Of a stretch of DNA of 42,214 bases, positions 8,317 to 17,277 are shown piece by piece (the stretch's first letter is position 1; each line of letters starts with the position of its first letter). The stretch covers positions 1-42,214 of the forward strand of contig JAKIUF010000039.1 of the NCBI GenBank assembly GCA_021647705.1, read 5' to 3'. This DNA comes from Gammaproteobacteria bacterium. Its GTDB lineage: Bacteria > Pseudomonadota > Gammaproteobacteria > SZUA-152. Position numbers and translations under genes: made by a program. The notes beneath the pieces are model-generated. The model did not search any database. It saw only the letters and a list, made by a program, of their open reading frames with translations, and was not told the origin of the DNA.

Positions 8317-11301
8317 TTTGCTGATCTGATAGGTCAGTATGCCTGTGTCACTATTCATGCTGCGTACGGGCATGTTGGGGATATTACTGTCTCCCGCATC
8401 GTGAATGGTGGATATTGTCAGGTTACGGTTAACGGCCCAGGAAATATTGTTGTCATTCCAGTTTGCTGTGTAACTGGAGAAGCCGCTCAGGTCCGAGATA
8501 TCGTCATTGTAAAATGTCAATTCAGGAGTGGTGACCCATTTACGAATGGTGACGGAATGCCCTGCGGGAATTTGATACCAGCCGTCAACGGATTCGATAG
8601 GCAATCCGGTATCGTTATTCAGCACGGTAAAGCGGCTTGTTGAAAAGTCAGCGGTTCCCGCTACGGATACTGAGGAGAGCACCGGTTTTGGATAACCGGT
8701 AACGGATTCATAGGCGTAAACTTCGCGCTGTTGAAAATAACGTTTTTGTGGGCAGGTCTGGGTGTTTGTAGTGCCCACCAAAGCCCAGGCAAGGACGTAG
8801 GCAGATGGTGGTACAAGGGCTGTTTCATCCAGGATGTAATCATAGCGATAAGTCAGGACCGTGGATGAGCTTTCCAGAGTGATAACTTCGAATCGCTCGT
8901 CGAAATCAGGCACATCATTCCAGGTTGACGGTGTCGGTGACAAGGGAAGAGCATCACTGGAAATAGCGGTCTCTGCGCTGAAGCTGGTATCCGGTACCTG
9001 TTCTGGCACCCAGGCAGAACCCGTAAAGTTCAGCACACTGGAAATGGATGTCCAGCCAGTCATTTCCGGGCACTGGGTGGAGGGCGTCATGAGCCCGATA
9101 CGCCATTCGGGTGTTGTTTTGAGCCTAATTTGATGCTCCCGCACCAGTTGTTCGACAGTTTGTGCGGTGGTGTGCATTGAGTCGTCTGCAAGGGACAGGT
9201 AAAAGGATTTTCCCACGGTATTGGTAAAGGTGTAAGCGATACTGGCGAATTCCAGCCCGTTGAGGTTTGCTCTGTCTGTAAACGGTGCGTCTGTGAAGAT
9301 GTTGCTCCCAAGATCGCTGATGGTATCTATGCTAAATGTGGGCACATAAAAATCCGTGCGGAAAAGAAAGCTCAGGTCGCTCAGGTTACCGGCAGCATCG
9401 CTGACTTCAACCCGAATCACATGCTCGTCTGCGGGGACTGCTTGATGCCAGTTTAGTGCCAGCATTTCAGATACCAATGGAATCAGGTATTCATCATTGA
9501 TGGCGGTAATGGTTCTCCAGGGGGTGATGATTTCACCGCTACGTTCGTACTGAATGCGTACCTGCATGTCTTCCGGTGCTGTGGTGGCATCCGGTCCCAT
9601 TTCATCCGTAATGCTGAAAGCAAAGTAGGGTATTGCGTTGTTGTTCAGTTCCAGGCGGTCAATGAGTACACCGTTGAGGTCAACGGCATTTGTTTCAAAA
9701 TACAATGGCAGGGTGTCGTTTATATTTTGCAAGGCTGCTTCGCTGTAGCTGCCATCACCATTGGAAAAACGTGCAAGGCTGTGCATGTCGGCCGAGGTAA
9801 TAATGGGGGCGATGAGATCCAAATGCAAAATGGTTTGGGTGTCTAGCCGCTCGCCGACCTGATCGATGACGCTGATAGGAATGATGTTTTCACCGGGCTC
9901 AAGATTGACGGTTGCATTCCAGGTTCCGTCGGTGAACAGGGTGGCCGCTTGCCCTTGAACGGTGATGGACTGAACGCCGGAGACGTTGTCGCTATATGTG
10001 CCGGTGAGCAGTGCCATTGCCAGCGAGCTTGCTGGCGGGGAATTGACGTTGACTACCGGTGCAGTGTTGTCAAATTGCACGATGAAGGTGTTGCTTGCTT
10101 CATTGCTCAATGCATCAGTGGCGGTGACGCGGATTTCATGCTCACCATCGGCATAATCTGTGGTGTCGATGATAGCCAGGGTATTTGTTGTGTCTGTGAG
10201 AGTGGTTGCCAGGTCACCATTGATGAATATACGAATATGTTCAGCGCCCAAAAGTCCACCAATGGTTATTTCAAAACGGAAAAGTCCGCTGTGATATTCA
10301 TTGGCTGATCGCGTTATAGTGATTTCAGGTGTTTGCTCATCAATGCTGACCGGGTCGGATGTGCCGAGTAGTGCGTCGGTTTGTGCGGCGATCTGTTGGG
10401 CCGGGGTGAGCAGCGTGTCGATACCCAGGCCAGTTTTGTTTTTGTCACTGTTGGCGATAGCCAGCATGTGCAGGGAAAATGCAATGCGAAAAGTATTTTC
10501 ATCAAGCGCTACCCGCCCAAAGGCTAATGGCATTAATGCTGTGCCTTCCCGGTTGTAACCCACGCCGTTAAATACACCATCAGAACGGATATCGTTGTAG
10601 AGAATCTGTGTCAAGGCAATGGATGAATAAATGCTGTGTGGTACATCGTTTTGATCACTTGCCCACAATGTCCAGCTGGACAGTCCGGCCAGATAAAATC
10701 CATACAATGCTGGATCGTTGAGCTCGGAGAGGGTGTTGTTTTCATCAGTAATCGCCAGAGGTGTTGTTGTGCTGGTATTGATGGCGAAGAAACGGTTAAT
10801 GTCTGCGTTTGCTTCAAGGATTGCCTGATCCACGGGCACGCCATTGTTAACCTTGTATTCTGCCAGACCGACGGCGAGGTGGGTCAGTGATGTCACCATG
10901 GCATCAAGCGAACTGCCTGATGTGTATTTTGTGATGGCGCGCAGTACTTGCCCATCGGCCAGGGTGATCACACTGCCGCTGGCATCTTCCAGATAGGTGC
11001 CGCCGCTGATTTCAATCAGGATCAGTTGATCGGGGACTTGCAATTCAATGGCATAACCACCCTGTTCATTAGTGATGGCTGTCCCTAGCAGGACGCCCCG
11101 CATCCCACTTTCAAAACCATAAATACTGACCTGAGAACCCACCAGAATGCCATCAACAACATTGCCCTGTATAACACCGGACGGGCGTTCTTCAGGTAAA
11201 TTCAGGGAATCGTTGGGTGAGCAAGCTGCCAGAAAAGACGCCAGCACAAGCAGCGGAACGGATAATAAAAGCAGTGGTTGTAATTGTTTGTGTGTTGGCA
11301 T
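8314..11301 (-). CDS. Large lipoprotein with Ig-like repeats
   Basis: A 995-residue exported protein. The signal peptide has a long leucine-rich core and the lipobox FLAAC (Cys27). Residues about 42-100 form a carboxypeptidase-regulatory-like domain (TNEQGGYAIELQVP). A helical region follows (about 120-320). Residues about 325-500 hold Ig-like/Big-type repeats with the typical TDYADGEHEIRVTATD and VNLEPGENIIPISVID patterns. A further beta-rich stretch contains VIRVEVSDAAGNLSDLSF. The C-terminal 300 residues are unrecognised. It is the last gene of a leftward unit behind the beta-barrel-like gene (12-bp gap) and the ExeA-like ATPase, so it may be the surface client of that apparatus; this is inference. 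Confidence 0.85.
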   Translation of the reverse strand: MPTHKQLQPLLLLSVPLLVLASFLAACSPNDSLNLPEERPSGVIQGNVVDGILVGSQVSIYGFESGMRGVLLGTAITNEQGGYAIELQVPDQLILIEISGGTYLEDASGSVITLADGQVLRAITKYTSGSSLDAMVTSLTHLAVGLAEYKVNNGVPVDQAILEANADINRFFAINTSTTTPLAITDENNTLSELNDPALYGFYLAGLSSWTLWASDQNDVPHSIYSSIALTQILYNDIRSDGVFNGVGYNREGTALMPLAFGRVALDENTFRIAFSLHMLAIANSDKNKTGLGIDTLLTPAQQIAAQTDALLGTSDPVSIDEQTPEITITRSANEYHSGLFRFEITIGGLLGAEHIRIFINGDLATTLTDTTNTLAIIDTTDYADGEHEIRVTATDALSNEASNTFIVQFDNTAPVVNVNSPPASSLAMALLTGTYSDNVSGVQSITVQGQAATLFTDGTWNATVNLEPGENIIPISVIDQVGERLDTQTILHLDLIAPIITSADMHSLARFSNGDGSYSEAALQNINDTLPLYFETNAVDLNGVLIDRLELNNNAIPYFAFSITDEMGPDATTAPEDMQVRIQYERSGEIITPWRTITAINDEYLIPLVSEMLALNWHQAVPADEHVIRVEVSDAAGNLSDLSFLFRTDFYVPTFSIDTISDLGSNIFTDAPFTDRANLNGLEFASIAYTFTNTVGKSFYLSLADDSMHTTAQTVEQLVREHQIRLKTTPEWRIGLMTPSTQCPEMTGWTSISSVLNFTGSAWVPEQVPDTSFSAETAISSDALPLSPTPSTWNDVPDFDERFEVITLESSSTVLTYRYDYILDETALVPPSAYVLAWALVGTTNTQTCPQKRYFQQREVYAYESVTGYPKPVLSSVSVAGTADFSTSRFTVLNNDTGLPIESVDGWYQIPAGHSVTIRKWVTTPELTFYNDDISDLSGFSSYTANWNDNNISWAVNRNLTISTIHDAGDSNIPNMPVRSMNSDTGILTYQISK

Positions 11302-11313
11302 GGTGTGCTCCGG

Positions 11314-11931
11314 TCAGTAGCGATACAGCAGCATTATCAGGGCTGAGCTTTCGCTGATATCCCCGTCAATAGGAATAGCCTGCTCAAGCTTTGCGCCAAT
11401 GTCCCAGTTACGGGTCAAGGGCCATTCACTGACAATGTTAAGTAATAATGTGACAGATGTTTGCTCGCGGTCGGGGTAAGCCGCAAGCAAAAAGCCATCC
11501 GGGTCTATGGTGTGACGAGTGGTATAAGTTACCCGGGAGGTACCGATACCCACGCCAAACCAAGGTGCCCACAAGCGCGTCATTCGCAGGCTTTTTTGCA
11601 GAGAGATGCGAAAACCATACTGTTCCACATTTTGGCCAACTTTGTTTGTTGTGGCGTCCAGCACGGCCGTGTAATAAAAAAGTTCTGACCAATAGCGTAT
11701 ATCCCCAAATAACCAGTCAGTATGGACCAGTGTCAGTGGCAGCAGGGTCCATTCCTTTGCGGTATTGTCGGCCGGGTCATCCACCGAAACATAAGCGGTA
11801 CCTATGGCGTACCCCAGCTTCGCGGTATTTTCCGGCAGGCCGAGCGCCGCGTATGCTGGATGGGCAACAAGCAGCAATAACAACATCAGGGCGATGAGAT
11901 AAGGTTTTTTCATCAGACCGATTTTAATCAT
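11314..11931 (-). CDS. Exported beta-barrel-like protein (about 205 residues)
   Basis: The product begins with a typical cleaved signal peptide (KKPYLIALMLLLLLVAHPAYA) and then shows alternating hydrophobic beta strands with aromatic girdle residues, such as WTLLPLTLVHTDWLFGDIRYW, GFRISLQKSLRM, WFGVGIGTSRVTY and a final SALIMLLYRY ending in an aromatic residue, as outer-membrane barrels do. About eight strands are likely. No named family recognised. ATG 11931 overlaps the stop codon of the upstream ATPase gene (ATGATTAA), suggesting coupling; ATG 11913 is an alternative start just before the signal peptide. Position between an inner-membrane ATPase and a large lipoprotein suggests an envelope-spanning unit. 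Confidence 0.75.
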   Translation of the reverse strand: MIKIGLMKKPYLIALMLLLLLVAHPAYAALGLPENTAKLGYAIGTAYVSVDDPADNTAKEWTLLPLTLVHTDWLFGDIRYWSELFYYTAVLDATTNKVGQNVEQYGFRISLQKSLRMTRLWAPWFGVGIGTSRVTYTTRHTIDPDGFLLAAYPDREQTSVTLLLNIVSEWPLTRNWDIGAKLEQAIPIDGDISESSALIMLLYRY

Positions 11932-14233
11932 AACGATAATCAAACTGTGTTATGACGATGCCCCGTGTGCTTTGAGCGACATCAAGCTCGATACTGCCAT
12001 CATAAGACGTCACTCTTCCAGCCCCTTTTTCACGTACGACTAACTGAAAGTTTCCGGTACCGTGCATTTGGTTTTTCACTTTTTTCCACTGAATATCACT
12101 GATCATCATTTTACGCATGTCAGTCACATCAAATAGCTTGCGATAGTCATCCTCAATGGCATTAAGGCTGGTTTTGTCATTGCTGCGGGCGTTTTCGGCA
12201 AAAACGCTGACCAATTTCCTCAGGTTTCCAGATTCATAAGCGGAGGTGAGTTTCGATAACAATATTTTCAAATCGACTGCCTGGATGTCTTTTTCCGTTG
12301 CTGTTGTTGGCTCTATCGGATTGCCAATAACGGGTGTTTGCTTAGGTGTGGCAGAAAGTATGATAGGTTCTAATGGGTCTTCAGCAGGTTTTGCGAGTGC
12401 CAAAGCGGGGGGTGCTGGCAAGGGAAAAGCAACAGCGGGTGTGTCTCTATTTGCAACCGCGCTGACCCCGACAGGCTTCCGGTTTTCTGACGGCAACCGG
12501 ACTTTTAATGGTTGGGAAGATGGTTTTGCTGTCTGTGGAAGTACGGCTGCCTTGTTATTGCTTGCCAGAGTCAGCGGTATACCCTCAGTTTTTTTCGCCT
12601 TTTCCTTTTGGTGCAATGTTTTGTTTTTTTCCGGCAGTCTATCTTGTTTCACTATCAATGGTTCTGTTGTTGGTGACGGATTGGTCTCAGTGACAATGTC
12701 GGTGAGGGATGCTCCGAGAGTTGTTGAGCTGTGATCACTTTGCCGCGAATCGATTATCGTTGCAGGGTCAGAAGCCGACATGCGGCTTTCTTCAATGGGC
12801 ATGACCGTCGCGACGCTCAACTGGTTTGTTGTTTTGCTGTCTGCGGTATTTAATGGCGTGGCGGGTTTATCGCTGTGTTGCAATTGAGGTGCAATGAACA
12901 CACCAAGGGCGGCAATACCTGCAACAGTGGCCCATTTCCACATGGATGAAAGACGGTAGATTACCCTGGCAGAGGGAGGTTGCGACGGGATAACAGGTAT
13001 GTCTGTATTGAGCTGCTGTATGTTGTCCGAAGATATCAGATGTGCCGACTCGGCTCTGATATAAAAGGCGACACTGGCACGTAACTCCCGGTCAGCCGAA
13101 CTGTCTTGCGTTAACGTGCGCAACAGCCGACGGGCACCATCGCGCGCTAATTCCTGTAGGACATGCGTATCGTCCAAGCTTGTGTGGTCGGCCGTCAATG
13201 CCGTGCTGATTGATGTGTTATCGATAGCAGGCAGTGTAAATTCAGGCTCTTTTATAGCGAGCGCCTGACTGGTAACGACTTTAAGATGAGGCACTGGTGT
13301 GCGGCGTCCCCGCGTGTTCGTATTCGCTGTTCGGGCTCGCTTATGTGGGAGAGCAAGTGTGTTAGAGCTTGGCGGTGAGGCTGTAAAACTTTCATTGGCG
13401 TCACACGGCGCATGAGCGACAGTTGTCTCCGCCAATAATTCTTTGATGACGTTATGCACAACATTGGCATCAATTTTATGCAGTTCATCGATATAGCCCT
13501 GCAATAACAGACGATTGCAAAAAAAATTGATTTGCCGAGGGATACCGCCTGTGAATTTATAGATGAGTGGATAAGCGTTATCGTAAAATCGGGGGTCACC
13601 TCTCCAGCCAGCCTGAATCAGGCGATGCTGAATATATTCCGTTGTTTCGGCTTCATCCATGGGGTCCAGGTGAGCGGAGGCAATGACACGCTGCTTGAGT
13701 TGTACCAGCTCCGGTTTTTTGAGTTTTTTCTCCAGCGCCTCTTGTCCTAGCAAAAAACAGCGCAGTATCGCCTTTTCGCCCAGTTGAAAATTGGACAGCA
13801 TGGAAAGCTCTACGAGAGAGGCGATCGACAGATTGTGTGCTTCATCAATCAGTAAAAATACTTGCTTGTCCTGACGGGCACAGGCAATGAAGAAATTTTC
13901 CAGCTTTTTGAGCAAAAGCCCCTTACCAAGACCTTCGGTGGGAAGCTCAAAGGAAGCCGCCACTAATTCCAGCAAATCATCTGCTTTCAGATTGGTTGAG
14001 ACGATTTTTGCAAATATGATGCGAGGAGAGTCAATTTCTTTGATGAGATTGAGCATCAACTCGGTTTTGCCGGTTCCCGGGCCGCCAGTGATGACAACAA
14101 AACCCTCGCCCTGCTGCATTGCATAGCGCAGATAGGCGGCCCCCCGCTTATGAGTGCGGCTCCTGAAGAAAAAATACGGATCGGGTGTCAGCCGAAACGG
14201 GGTTTTGTGCAGTCTGTAAAATGATTCGTACAT
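11924..14233 (-). CDS. ExeA/GspA-like membrane ATPase with periplasmic NTF2-like tail
   Basis: A 769-residue AAA-type ATPase. The start YESFYRLHKTPFRLTPDP is characteristic of ExeA/GspA-like ATPases. Walker A is GGPGTGKT (50-57), Walker B LLIDEAHN (127-134), and the sensor-type block GGIPRQINFFCNRLL lies near 229-243. After a low-complexity cytoplasmic linker comes one membrane helix (about 433-451, WATVAGIAALGVFIAP), then a long Pro/Thr-rich periplasmic stretch, and a C-terminal domain of about 115 residues (LLSKLTSAYESGNLRKLVSVF...) of NTF2/SnoaL-like type in place of the peptidoglycan-binding domain of classical GspA. GspA works with GspB in secretin assembly; no GspB or secretin is seen here. 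ATG 14233 is chosen to match the family start; GTG 14245 next to a GGGGAGG site is possible. Confidence 0.85.
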   Translation of the reverse strand: MYESFYRLHKTPFRLTPDPYFFFRSRTHKRGAAYLRYAMQQGEGFVVITGGPGTGKTELMLNLIKEIDSPRIIFAKIVSTNLKADDLLELVAASFELPTEGLGKGLLLKKLENFFIACARQDKQVFLLIDEAHNLSIASLVELSMLSNFQLGEKAILRCFLLGQEALEKKLKKPELVQLKQRVIASAHLDPMDEAETTEYIQHRLIQAGWRGDPRFYDNAYPLIYKFTGGIPRQINFFCNRLLLQGYIDELHKIDANVVHNVIKELLAETTVAHAPCDANESFTASPPSSNTLALPHKRARTANTNTRGRRTPVPHLKVVTSQALAIKEPEFTLPAIDNTSISTALTADHTSLDDTHVLQELARDGARRLLRTLTQDSSADRELRASVAFYIRAESAHLISSDNIQQLNTDIPVIPSQPPSARVIYRLSSMWKWATVAGIAALGVFIAPQLQHSDKPATPLNTADSKTTNQLSVATVMPIEESRMSASDPATIIDSRQSDHSSTTLGASLTDIVTETNPSPTTEPLIVKQDRLPEKNKTLHQKEKAKKTEGIPLTLASNNKAAVLPQTAKPSSQPLKVRLPSENRKPVGVSAVANRDTPAVAFPLPAPPALALAKPAEDPLEPIILSATPKQTPVIGNPIEPTTATEKDIQAVDLKILLSKLTSAYESGNLRKLVSVFAENARSNDKTSLNAIEDDYRKLFDVTDMRKMMISDIQWKKVKNQMHGTGNFQLVVREKGAGRVTSYDGSIELDVAQSTRGIVITQFDYRYD

Positions 14234-14630
14234 CCTCGTTCTCACGCCTCCCCTTTATAGGGTTACATCGCGTTGCGGGAGCTTTCCACCGGTCGAGGCA
14301 TCCATTCATGGGCTCCCCCTACAATTCTAGTTATTTTGGAGAGGCATTACCAGAGCGCTATGACTTGAACTACCGTTCTTGCCAAAATTACTCAGCAGGT
14401 TGGACGGAGACATTTTGCTTTTAAAAAGAGATTAAGATTTTATTGGGGGGTAGAATGCCGTACAGATCATAGTCTTTGGAGCATAAAAGGTGTTGCAGGG
14501 AATGATGGTTGGCTTGAATTCATTCGCTATTCCCAGATACATCGCTTCCCAATGGGAGATAATAACGGAGATAACGTAGCCGGTTTTTATCGCCTGTGAA
14601 AACCCTTTTTGATACCATGTCACAAAATGA
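14234..14630. other. Intergenic stretch upstream of the ATPase operon
   Basis: I see no convincing gene here. It must contain the promoter of the leftward ATPase-barrel-lipoprotein unit, but no clear -35/-10 pair stands out. A 63-codon leftward open frame (14432-14623) directly follows the hipA-like remnant and resembles no protein I know. Confidence 0.5.
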
Positions 14631-14861
14631 TTATTTTTTTTGAAAATCTTCGTGCAAATTACTCCAATGATCCTTGAGTCTTTGCTTATGTTCTTCGTTC
14701 ATAGGAAGCTCTTTTAGCGCCTTGGGCCACAAACCTCGTGCTTTTTCCATGGCGTCATCAATATGTGGTTTTATGGCACGCCACGGAACACCAGCCCGGT
14801 CAGCCCAAACCTGAAAGTTCGCATAGGAGGCCTCGTACCATTCCTTAATGCAGGAGCGTAA
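14631..14861 (-). pseudogene. 3' remnant of a HipA-family kinase toxin gene
   Basis: A leftward frame of 77 codons, bounded upstream by an in-frame stop and with no start, ends at TAA 14631-14633. It reads CIKEWYEASYANFQVWADRA, GVPWRAIKPHIDDAMEKARG, LWPKALKELPMNEEHKQRL and KDHWSNLHEDFQ. The LWP..L..LPM...H...L..HW..LH.DF ending is the pattern I associate with the C-terminus of HipA-like serine/threonine kinase toxins. The kinase core and any HipB antitoxin are absent, so it is a decayed remnant. A MITE-like element lies 45 bp beyond its broken end. Assignment rests on recall and is moderate. Confidence 0.5.
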
Positions 14862-14905
14862 TTAATAAATTTGGTAGAAATGCCGGGGCCAGAGGTTTCC
14901 AATGT

Positions 14906-15036
14906 CATTAAGTTAACAAAAAACGGCGTGTTGTAGGTTGGTGGTGAGCTTGCGAACCTCAACGGAGTCGATGATGTTGGGGTTCGCAAGCTCACCACCA
15001 ACCTACAATAAGTCGGAAATTTGGCTTAACTTAATG
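14906..15036. repeat. 131-bp MITE-like double palindrome
   Basis: Outer 11-bp inverted repeats CATTAAGTTAA (14906-14916) and TTAACTTAATG (15026-15036) enclose a perfect 28-bp inverted repeat (14931-14958 with 14981-15008; core GAGCTTGCGAACC) around a 22-bp loop. No coding capacity. The inner arm resembles GTAGGTTGG...GAGCTTGCGAA palindromes that I recall as dispersed repeats in diverse bacteria. It lies between the hipA remnant and dacA. Confidence 0.8.
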
Positions 15037-15155
15037 AGGTTGGCAGCGTCCTCTTTTTTCTGGGAATAGCATAGTGAAGGTAGGTTGCTCCATACGGGAT
15101 GTTGTCTTCACTTTATATTTTTTGTCCCTTTCCTGGGCGCATGTACGTCCGCTCT

Positions 15156-16307
15156 TTATTCAAATAATAATTTAATTTCATCAACAAGATTGCCAAACAG
15201 GCCGCCGGATTCGATGGGAGAGAGTGCGATCAATTTACGTTTGGCATATTGTTCATCACCGAGGCTGATATTGACCGAACCAAAGGCTTGGCCTTGTTTG
15301 ATGGGTGCGGTAATACGTGCATCAAGATCCATGTTGGCCTCCAGTTTTTTATACTGGCCTTTGGGGATGGTCAGGTAAAGGTCTTCATTTAGGCCCAGTG
15401 ATAACTCTTCCTGCGCACCTTTCCACACGCGGGCGGTGGTGAGTGGTTCATTGGCTTTGTAGAGACGATGGGTTTCAAAAAAGCGGAAGCCGTAGGTGAG
15501 CAGTTTCTGGCTTTCGCTGGAGCGGGTTTCATCGTTGCGTGTGCCCAGCACGACGGAAATGAGGCGCATGCCGTCACGTTCGGCTGAGGCTACCAGACAG
15601 TAGCCCGCAGATTCGGTATGGCCGGTTTTTATACCGTCCACATATTTGTTGCGCCACAATAGACGATTACGATTGTATTGTTTGATGTCGTTGTAAACGA
15701 ATTCTTTTTGTGAGTACCAGGCGTAGTGTGTGGGGTAGTCACGAATCAGTGCGATGGCCAGTTTGGCGAGGTCACGCGGTGTGGTGTAGTGGTCTTTGTG
15801 CGGCAGGCCGGTGCTGTTGACGAAGTGGCTGTCGAGCATGCCCAGTTCGGCGGCGTGCTGGTTCATCAGGGAGACGAAGGCGTCTTCGCTGCCGGCCACA
15901 TGTTCAGCCAAAGCCACGGTAGCATCATTGCCGGACTGGATGATGACGCCCTTGAGCAAGTCCTCCACGGAGACTTTTTTACCCACTTCAATGAACATGC
16001 GTGAGCCTTCCATGCGCCAGGCTTTTTCGCTGATGCGGACTTCGTCATTGAGGCTGATGTTGCCTTTGGCCAGTTCGTGGTCGATGACGTAGGCGGAGAG
16101 CATTTTGGTCAGACTGGCGGGTTCCAGGCGTTGGTCGGATTTTTTCTCTGCCAGCACGCGACCGCTGTTGAAGTCGATGAGCAAATATCCCTTGGCTTTT
16201 ATTTTGGGGGTGGCGGGAATCAGTGTTGCTGCTTGCACAGGGGCTAAAAACAACATGAACAAGATGACGATAAAAAAGGGTAATAAACGGTGCATGGCAG
16301 TGCTCAT
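15156..16307 (-). CDS. dacA: D-alanyl-D-alanine carboxypeptidase (PBP5/6 type)
   Basis: A 383-residue low-molecular-weight penicillin-binding protein that trims the terminal D-Ala from peptidoglycan stem pentapeptides in the periplasm. A signal peptide ends near APVQA. The active-site motifs are S65-L-T-K68, S125-G-N127 and K227-T-G229. The C-terminal domain ends in an amphipathic helix (LFGNLVDEIKLLFE) that anchors PBP5 to the outer face of the inner membrane. ATG 16307 is used; ATG 16295 is also possible. It is the distal gene of the leftward mreB-to-dacA series, 83 bp after rlpA. In related genomes dat/ybeD/lipB would follow directly, but here an accessory block intervenes. Confidence 0.96.
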   Translation of the reverse strand: MSTAMHRLLPFFIVILFMLFLAPVQAATLIPATPKIKAKGYLLIDFNSGRVLAEKKSDQRLEPASLTKMLSAYVIDHELAKGNISLNDEVRISEKAWRMEGSRMFIEVGKKVSVEDLLKGVIIQSGNDATVALAEHVAGSEDAFVSLMNQHAAELGMLDSHFVNSTGLPHKDHYTTPRDLAKLAIALIRDYPTHYAWYSQKEFVYNDIKQYNRNRLLWRNKYVDGIKTGHTESAGYCLVASAERDGMRLISVVLGTRNDETRSSESQKLLTYGFRFFETHRLYKANEPLTTARVWKGAQEELSLGLNEDLYLTIPKGQYKKLEANMDLDARITAPIKQGQAFGSVNISLGDEQYAKRKLIALSPIESGGLFGNLVDEIKLLFE

Positions 16308-16390
16308 GGTGGTGTACTCAATGGATGATGCAGTTAATTTTGTTGAAATCAGTGTACGACACGGGGAGGCAGAGGATAGCGATTTTTACC

Positions 16391-17272
16391 TTATTCCACA
16401 ACGATATGCGGCGAGTCTATACCCAGAGGCGATAGTTGTGAACGTAGTTTCAGTGCATCTGCTTCGGATTGCAATGGTCCAATACGCACGCGGTAAACAT
16501 TGTAGTTGTTGGTGGCTTTGCGATTGATGGATATGTTTTGCTGGGTGGCGCTGACCAGACGATTGAGCAATTGCGAGGCGTTGTCGCGGTTGGTAAAGGC
16601 ACCCACTTGCAGGTAAAGCTGGCCAGGATTGTTGGCAGCAACGGTAACTGCCGGCTGAGGAGTGGCGGGGCGTGACAGTGTGACGGGGGTGGTGTTGGCC
16701 TGTGATGTTTTTGCGGATGCGGCGGGGTCGATGACACGGATTTTTACCCGACCGGTCCCTTTGGTGGTGATGCCCAGTTTTTTGGCGGCGACGTACGACA
16801 GGTCAATGATGCGCCCGCTGATAAAGGGGCCACGGTCGTTGACGCGCACAATAATTTTGCGCTGGTTGTCGAGATTGTGGACTTCAACATAACTGGGAAT
16901 AGGGATCGTTTTGTGTGCTGCGGTCATTGCGTACATGTCGTAGGGCTCACCACTGGAGGTGCGGTGGCCGTGAAACTTTGTGCCGTACCAGGAGGCATCG
17001 CCTGTTTGTACAAAACCACGGGCGGATTGGCGCACCGTGTAACGTTTGCCTTGTACCACGTAGGATTTGGGGTTGCCGTATTTGCTGCGTGGTTCGACTT
17101 TGGGCACAGCGTCGGCAACGCGGGTATGGTCCACATCTTTGGTGGGTGCGCTGTCTTGTGCGAAGCCGTAACGGTCATGTGGCAGTGAACCGCAGGCGCT
17201 GAGTAGCAGGCTGCTGGTTAACAGTAAAAAGACGGATTGCACCGTGCGGTTGTGTGGAAAAGATACGCGCAT
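16391..17272 (-). CDS. rlpA: RlpA septal-ring-type lytic transglycosylase lipoprotein
   Basis: A 293-residue outer-membrane lipoprotein (lipobox LLLSAC, Cys27). A double-psi beta-barrel domain (about 90-165; GDASWYGTKFHGHRTSSGE, VRVNDRGPFISGRIIDLS) is followed by a linker rich in Thr/Pro and a C-terminal SPOR domain (about 215-292; YLQVGAFTNRDNASQLLNRL, YRVRIGPL) that binds denuded glycan at division sites. RlpA of Pseudomonas cleaves such naked glycan strands. It starts 5 bp after the mltB stop, inside the rod-system operon. Confidence 0.95.
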   Translation of the reverse strand: MRVSFPHNRTVQSVFLLLTSSLLLSACGSLPHDRYGFAQDSAPTKDVDHTRVADAVPKVEPRSKYGNPKSYVVQGKRYTVRQSARGFVQTGDASWYGTKFHGHRTSSGEPYDMYAMTAAHKTIPIPSYVEVHNLDNQRKIIVRVNDRGPFISGRIIDLSYVAAKKLGITTKGTGRVKIRVIDPAASAKTSQANTTPVTLSRPATPQPAVTVAANNPGQLYLQVGAFTNRDNASQLLNRLVSATQQNISINRKATNNYNVYRVRIGPLQSEADALKLRSQLSPLGIDSPHIVVE

Positions 17273-17277
17273 GATGG

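Noticed and set aside
14432-14623. 63-codon leftward frame after the hipA remnant
   Set aside because: No ribosome site or recognisable sequence; likely chance in AT-rich DNA.
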